Positions 58,167 through 64,000 of a stretch of 64,000 bases of DNA are shown here, in pieces (the first letter of the stretch is position 1; each line of letters opens with the position of its first letter). Position numbers and translations under genes: made by a program. The DNA lies in the NCBI GenBank assembly GCA_028274465.1, contig CM051457.1, positions 72,886,496 to 72,950,495 of the forward strand, in the 5' to 3' direction. The notes under the pieces are model-generated. The model saw only the letters and a program-made list of their open reading frames with translations. It had not been told where the DNA came from and searched no databases. This DNA comes from Plantago ovata (Eukaryota; Streptophyta; Magnoliopsida; Lamiales; Plantaginaceae).

Positions 58167-60928
58167 TGTACCACTACTGCTACTACTATTTATTTTAATT
58201 ATTTTTATGTGCCAGTTGAGCTATTTCCCTGCTTAGGAACTTAACATTTTCTCTTCTCCCAGGTGTATGGTTTCTATGATGAGTGCCTGCGGAAGTATGG
58301 CTCTGTCAACGTTTGGAGATATTGCACCGATATATTTGATTACTTGAGGTTGAAACTCTTGTTCTTTTAGATTGGCACAATTGATTTGTGTGTTACTATT
58401 CTTAAGTACATAGAACTATACACTATTTAATGCATGTGATTATTTTTGAGAAACTGTATACTGCTCTGAATCTGTGCCCTCCACTTGTAGATCTTTTTTT
58501 TTTTTTTTTCATTCAACAAAAAAGCAATAAATTTGGAATATTTCTCCCGTATGTTAGACTTTGTTTGATTTTTCGGCGATGTGTAACAGATCAAAAAGAT
58601 AAATTTAATTTTTTAAATGACTACGTTGCTGGATCTATCCATGAAGTGTTCTAGATATTGGTTCATGACATTTGTAATCTGATTTCTGTGTTCATGAAGC
58701 GGTAATTTTGACAAATATGGTTTCATTTACTGTATACCTAATATTTGGAATGGATTATGTTAACTTTTGTCTATAGCGCTGCATATTTGATAAGTAAAGA
58801 TTGTACACTTTTATGATTATGATAAAAGAGTAAATATTTTCTTTGAATTTAAAAAGATCGTAAAATGATACCTGGGAATTGTTTCTTCCTGTGTTCTTTC
58901 ATCCGGGTCTGAGCACCCTGTTGCTTCTTTGCTCGAAAAATGGGGCACCAGAGAGGAAAATGTACAGTTCTTGTTGTAGCTATATCATGTAATGTTGGAT
59001 TTCTGGCACGGGGTTGGAAGACGGGGGGAAAAGGTGAAGGGGTTTTGGTACTTCAGTTACTTCCTTTTCATCGACTTAAAAGTTCTTGCTTTCGTCTTCT
59101 TTCTTAAAGTAGTATGTTTATTTTTTCAGTGAAATCTGTAGCTCAGGATCCTTTCTGTTGATACATTTTTCATTTACCATGTCATAAGAGATGGCAATCT
59201 ATGCTACAAACTTGTTCTCTAAAACTGATTGGCTGAACTCTGAATGGGTTCTTTTTCAAACTTCTGTAAATGTGTAGGCTTGTTAATTCCCAGACGTTCT
59301 GCTGTGCTACTTTGAACTTTGTTGATGATATACCTGCTTCTGCATTGTTGTGGGGTGTCTTGTTTCAACTGACTAATTCAATATATTATTTTATTTCAAC
59401 CTTTGCAGTCTATCAGCTCTCATCGAGAACAAGATATTTTCTGTCCATGGTGGTCTATCTCCTGCTATTTCAACATTAGACCAGGTTTTTTGTGTTCTAT
59501 GTTTGAGACACCATTATTGACTTGGTTTAAAACATCCCAAAATTATCAAGTTTGCCCTGTCATATGTATTAGTGATTATATATATTAACACAAAGTTTGT
59601 CAGATACGGACAATTGACCGGAAGCAGGAAGTACCTCATGATGGTGGCATGTGTGATCTCCTATGGTCAGATCCAGAAGACATTGTTGATGGTTGGGGCT
59701 TGAGTCCTCGTGGTGCAGGTTTCTTATTTGGTGGAAGTGTCGTGACTTCATTCAATCACTCTAACAGCATTGATTACATATGTCGAGCTCATCAACTGGT
59801 GATGGAAGGCTATAAATGGATGTTTAGCAACCAGATAGTTACAGTGTGGTCAGCCCCTAATTACTGCTATAGGTATAAACTGCAAGTACTATTAATTATA
59901 TCTGTTGGGGTAATTGAAACATAATTCCCTTGTTTGGGTAACTGGTAATTTAACTGTGTTTTAAAATGCGATTAAACCATACTGTTCCATATAATGTCCA
60001 GAGACTGATCTGCTTAACAAGTTGGGGTTCAAACTCCTGCGGTGTCCTTCTGAACATATTTAGATAAAATGGGGAAGTTATTTCCATTTTAAACAAATTC
60101 GAGGTAAATGTAAATGAGCCATTAACCGAAGCATAGTGGGGGTGGGGTGGGAATGCAACTTACTTTCATATGTATCTTCAGTAAAGTTATGGTTTATTAT
60201 GTTGCAGATGTGGAAATGTCGCTGCAATTCTTGAACTCGATGAAAACCTTGAAAAGAAGTTTCGCGTATTTGAGGCAGCTCCTCAGGTATGCCATACCAT
60301 TTTTTTGTTAGTTTTAATGTCTTCTAGAACTATTTGCATTTACAAATTGTACAAAGTACAAACCATAAGCATGATACATACACACCTATATCAATGACAT
60401 TCAGTGTGAGCGCTTCTGTAAGCTTTGCACAATTTCACAACTCATAGAAAAGTTCATGGAAACGTCTCTATCTTCACCTACTTCAGAGCAACAAAAACTA
60501 AACATTGAGATCTCTGACGGTAGCACCTTGTTTATATATGTTTTCACATGTACCCTGATGAATATCTGAGTTGTCTTACCAAAAACTTTAAAGAACCTAG
60601 TTATGAGCTATTGCTGAAGTATTTTAACACAGACCTAACTTTGAGCAATCAGGCTCAGGCGGCATAGCTGTCTTTTTTGCCTATTGAAATGCACTAGAGC
60701 TAGTTACTCTTAACAAAAAATTAATTAGAAGCTATTGCAAGGGGTTCTTCTATTTCAAGCAGGGGTAAGGATATTGAGATTGCATAAACAATGCAGGTTC
60801 CTATTCTGACAATAATATGTTGGAAACCAAAAACCCTAAAGCTAAGCATCTTAAAATGTTATGGTGTTTAAATGCAGGAATCGAGAGGAGCGCCAGCAAA
60901 AAAGCCACCTCCGGATTACTTCTTATAG
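54623..60928 (+). CDS. PPX: Serine/threonine protein phosphatase 4 catalytic subunit (PPX)
   Basis: Eight coding exons with GT-AG borders: 54623-54766, 57445-57597, 57772-57834, 58263-58348, 59409-59484, 59604-59872, 60208-60286, 60878-60928. They sum to 921 nt, 306 residues, the usual PP4c length (305 in Arabidopsis as I recall). The start [16 protein letters not shown] and [14 protein letters not shown] are diagnostic for PP4 rather than PP2A. PPP-family motifs are GDIHGQ (51-56), GDFVDRG (79-85), RGNHE (110-114), HGG (162-164) and RAHQ (235-238). The metal ligands D52, H54, D80, N112, H162 and H237 are all present, as is the catalytic acid H113. The C-terminus PDYFL is the carboxymethylation tail that controls regulatory subunit binding. 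PP4 dephosphorylates nuclear and cytosolic proteins in DNA repair, meiosis and, in plants, microRNA processing (family knowledge). All key residues are intact. Confidence 0.97.
54767..57444 (+). other. Intron 1 of PPX (2.7 kb)
   Basis: This large intron holds no visible gene. A T-run (about 54989-55003), a G-run (about 55307-55319) and scattered AATAGCGG/CCGCTAT pieces (about 55575, 55882 and 55907) are present. Those pieces might be a decayed small transposon, but no clear terminal repeats are found. Confidence 0.6.
58034..58168. repeat. (ATT)n/(TAG)n compound microsatellite in PPX intron 3
   Basis: About 95 bases of ATT/TTA repeats run directly into about 12 TAG/GTA units. This intron lies between exon 3 (ends 57834) and exon 4 (starts 58263). 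Length is likely to vary between individuals. Confidence 0.96.
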
Positions 60929-61424
60929 GAGTGAAGTCGTGCACTATTTATTGATTGAAATTTTGATATATTCTCGTGCATGTTGTATAATGTATATGGC
61001 ATGATCCGGTTAAGCGACTTTGCTATTTGAGCTCCATGGATGAGTGGTGAGAATGGTGACGAGGGGTTTTAATCGTCTTGTCCAATGTCTCCTGAGTGCT
61101 TGGTTTAACATAATTTTTCGTTAAATTCTAGTGACCATATTGTGTTCAATGGTGACAAACGCGGGCTCAAATATGAACTATAACGCACTCCTGCTCGAAG
61201 CAGGTTGCAAAAAAGAAAAAAAGAAAAAAAAAGCTGGTGTTTATTATTTATATTTGATTTCTCTTTTGTTGCGTACTCAATTCCACTTTTGCTGTCTTAA
61301 CTCCTCAGGCATGACTTTTACCTGTTGGTCTAGCTGTGGAACTAGTTTAGCCTTGTGAGATAAACCAAACCTTACGTCAGTAAAACAATCTATGTTTATA
61401 CCGGGAGTGAAAAAGTAAAGGTGA
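60929..61424. other. Convergent spacer between PPX and the LEA2 gene
   Basis: It should hold the 3' UTRs of both genes, which run toward each other. An A-rich run is at about 61209-61231. No further gene or repeat is seen. Confidence 0.6.
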
Positions 61425-61991
61425 CTACAGCTTAGTCTTATAATGACACGTTTGGTTAACAAGACTGCGACTAAAAGGATGGATTTCTAGTTCACATGTG
61501 GCATATGCAACAACATGAATGTTAAGCAGCAACCGAACTTTTCCTGAAAGTCTCACATTGACCTGAAAGTTGATTTTACCAGACAAGACATCAGAGAAGA
61601 AGTTGGAGTCGTTGAGTAGACGGTCCGCCATAAGGATTAGGGTCACGTTCATCATGCTGGAGCCTCTGGCTCCAATCTTTCCAGCTGCAATGGGCACCTC
61701 GCCAACTTGGTTTCCTCTGTATTGGAGGAAAGCTGTGCTGTTCTGGTACTTGAACCCAACCCGATTAGGGTTGGTGACAGTGAGATCAGTGGCCAATGAG
61801 ACGTTCAGGTAGGCTCGGAGTTTAGGTAGGTCGATGTAGAAATCGAGATCCTTTAGCGTGATGGAGTCAACATTGACAACGGGATCCTTGGGCTTGAAAA
61901 GTGTTAGGCCAAGAGTCAAGAAAAGCAAGGCCAAAATCAGTATTATCCCTGTGGTCACCAGCAAGCATACGACCAATCTTGTTTTCTTCAT
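61425..61991 (-). CDS. LEA2-domain protein, NDR1/HIN1-like (late embryogenesis abundant, group 2)
   Basis: A single exon encodes 188 residues, starting MKKTRLVVCLLVTTG. A short basic N-tail is followed by one hydrophobic span at about residues 6-33, a type II membrane anchor. The LEA2 domain covers about residues 70-165, with NVSLATDLTVTNPNRVGFKY, the hallmark start of the NHL family beta-sandwich, and YRGNQVGEVPIAAGKI. Potential N-glycosylation sites include NVS, NST, NVT and NDS, which fits an extracellular-facing domain. Relatives act at the plasma membrane or cell wall in defence and stress; this copy's role is not shown by the sequence. It converges with PPX and has PRMT5 upstream on the same strand. 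Length and lack of introns are normal for the family. Confidence 0.9.
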   Translation of the reverse strand: MKKTRLVVCLLVTTGIILILALLFLTLGLTLFKPKDPVVNVDSITLKDLDFYIDLPKLRAYLNVSLATDLTVTNPNRVGFKYQNSTAFLQYRGNQVGEVPIAAGKIGARGSSMMNVTLILMADRLLNDSNFFSDVLSGKINFQVNVRLSGKVRLLLNIHVVAYATCELEIHPFSRSLVNQTCHYKTKL

Positions 61992-62542
61992 TCTTCATTC
62001 TGATCCAATGGCTAACAACACTAGTGTATTTATTTGTGAAATCATCTTCTATCTCAATGTGCCGTAGGGGATGCTTAGTCTTTTAATTACCGAAATTGAT
62101 GTTTGTGGTTGAACTTAAAATTGGAGGCTTGTGTTATTGGGGATGCAACTTCAAATTTTTTAAGATCGCATCATCTTCAAATCGTGAAGGACAGAAGGAT
62201 TTTTATTTGTATTGTTTGTAAATGTTTTACGCCTATTTTTTTACATTATAAAGCCAAAATAGTACCATTTTGTAAATTACAAATTGCCATGATAATAAAA
62301 TAAAAAAATCAATCAATAACCGGAAGCCAGAAGGAAAAAAGTACTCGTATATAAAACGAATTCGATTGTAGAATCCACATTAGTCATCAAATCTTGAATG
62401 AACCTCCATGGCCTGAGTGGTTCGACTGCACTAGCAACAGCTTCTCTGCTTGCAACTAATATACAGCATTACTATTTTCGTCTCACGGATTTACAACAAC
62501 GTCTCAAGGTGATGACAAAGTAATAAAACGTTCAAGTACACC
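61992..62542 (-). promoter_or_regulatory. LEA2 promoter region and 3' UTR of PRMT5
   Basis: On the minus strand this 551-bp interval follows the PRMT5 stop and precedes the LEA2 start. AAATAAATACAC (minus strand, near 62025-62040) lies some 40-50 bases before the LEA2 ATG and may serve as its TATA region. TATATAAAACG near 62349 on the plus strand is in the wrong direction. No other gene is seen. Confidence 0.5.
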
Positions 62543-64000
62543 CTACAGACCGACCCAGTATGAGCGACCATTGGTGTTGTGCATGGGTGAAGCTGAAGGA
62601 GAAGTCAAACACCACTCGTACCAAACCTGTCACATTTCAATAATACCCAGTTGGTTATCTACACAATTCAATGTTTTCGCGTCACTTTTTCAGGTCCAGC
62701 ATTCTCATATTCAACCAAGTATTTCATTGCAAGATAATGTTGATCCATTTTTTCCAAATATGTCCAACTAACAACTTGAATGAACAGCGCAAGTTGCCCA
62801 ATTCTATCGATATGTAGCACAAAATGACATCTTACAACCAACCTTAGAGCTGCTAAATATAAGCTTTAGTTTTTCTCACAATGGATGAGAGACCAACAAA
62901 CATATTATATCATCTTCTGAAATTTCACAATGACACATAAATGACTAAGAGTTCATTTGTAGTTCTCCTAACCTTCATATACAACGAATTCAACATGCAC
63001 AAAATAAATATGGCGCTGGAACAAACAAATATTTGAGCAGAAAAAAGTACCTTGGAAGATCCAGAACATCGCCAAAAATGAACTTCCAAAGGTGTACCAG
63101 GTTGAACGTAGACTGGAGTCCTCAATGGAAAAAATATAGGGAACCTGTTCATTAGACAAAAGGGGAACAAAAGCTACTCAATATTGTGTTTACTGGGATT
63201 TCCATCTGCTTGGCATGGATATCATCATACCAAGATCTTACACTATTTACAACATTCACCGACTACCAACAAGCATAGACAGATATGTATACTAACCAAC
63301 TGAACATGTTTGGGGTAGCTGTTGAGGGTTCAATGCCTAGATGTACATCTTTATAAAGTATTGCGTCAAAATAGCCTGCAAATCCTGTTGGAGAAAGGAA
63401 AAATACAAGTTAAAGACAAAAAAAAAAACGATTTCGTAAATAACCCAAAAGTAAAACCAATCCCCTCCTTCAAAAGATTGCAGCAGAAAATCCCAGTGAC
63501 AGAAATGCATTTGCCTGTTTTCCCACTGTCTTTGAGGGTTGCTATTGGTGGGAGATTAATTAGTTCACTTGGAGTGAACATAATAAAACCCTCCAACATT
63601 GAAACAAACAGGCATTGTATTATGGAATACTATGGCCTTCCTTTCAGAACTGGCATTGGTACAGAGTGAATCAAAGCTAAAAAAGCAAAGATAATCTCGA
63701 AGCAGCAGAGCTCTGTAGAACCCAGGAATTTAAGAACCCTAATTTACAATTTAGTTAAAAATTGGATGCATATATTTCCCATCGTTACAGATATCACTAC
63801 TCTTCATACATGTAATTATCTCATACGATGAAGTAGCAAAAAGGAATCTGAAGCACCTACCATGAACCAAAGCTGAACCAGTGTCGGTGGGAATATCAAA
63901 TTGTAGCTTTTTATATCGCTGATTGCCATTCTTAGTCGTGGATTCAGGATGGTTGAATGTAAAGACCTATTTCAAAGTGGAAATATAAAATACTTGAATA
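62543..64000 (-). CDS. PRMT5: Protein arginine methyltransferase 5 (PRMT5/SKB1), last four coding exons
   Basis: Minus-strand exons with matching phases: 63966-63861, 63384-63297, 63144-63051, 62626-62543 (stop 62545-62543), 372 nt or 123 residues. They read VFTFNHPES...[67 protein letters not shown] and [19 protein letters not shown], ending GRSYWVGL. These are the C-terminal beta-barrel motifs of type II PRMT5, which makes symmetric dimethylarginine on histones and Sm proteins. In plants it affects splicing, flowering time and the clock (family knowledge). The SAM-binding and catalytic residues lie upstream, beyond the window edge. All visible motifs are intact, so this is probably a working gene. 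Confidence 0.95.

Overview
The window is nuclear DNA of a flowering plant, most likely a eudicot; I cannot name the species. The evidence is three plant genes with GT-AG introns at the right end (PP4 catalytic subunit, a LEA2/NDR1-HIN1-like protein, PRMT5) and long nests of plant LTR retrotransposons over the left 85 percent.

Positions 1-45790 are one nest of old LTR elements whose order is fixed by target-site duplications (TSDs). The outermost is E, a Ty3/gypsy-type element on the minus strand that starts left of the window. E was entered by A, a Sirevirus-type (SIRE/Maximus) Ty1/copia element on the plus strand (2366-43934, TSD AAATT). A then took three insertions. B is a second Sirevirus (7462-17848, TSD GAATA, containing a 100-N assembly gap). 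The second is a solo LTR (20511-20983, TSD ACGGG). The third is C, a Gag-only gypsy-type element (23619-38938, TSD ATAAG). C was itself entered by D, a different copia element (26967-36793, TSD ATTGG), which is the best preserved copia copy.

Positions 45791-49116 hold a complex AT-rich tandem repeat and a non-autonomous CACTA DNA transposon (47465-48924, TSD CAA). The CACTA element carries a tRNA-like segment and a piece of gypsy LTR. Element F (49117-53976, TSD GAGAC) is a minus-strand Athila-like element with a whole gag-protease frame but no polymerase. It ends 646 bp before the PP4 start codon.

The gene island is 54623-64000. PP4c (PPX, eight coding exons, plus strand) converges on a single-exon LEA2 gene (minus strand). 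The last four coding exons of PRMT5 lie upstream of LEA2 on the same strand, and PRMT5 runs out of the window. The three genes do not form one pathway. PP4 and PRMT5 are conserved nuclear signalling and RNA-processing enzymes, and LEA2 encodes a probable membrane-anchored defence or stress protein.

The signals least explained by standard annotation are in the elements: (i) an array of about eight stem-loops with a conserved ACRGGNA loop after the RNase H stop of both Sireviruses; (ii) a heavy excess of TTGCTGA/TCAGCAA in all parts of A and B, including nested hairpins at the LTR ends; (iii) palindromic cassettes in the LTR and the internal region of C, E and F, which match within an element but differ between families.
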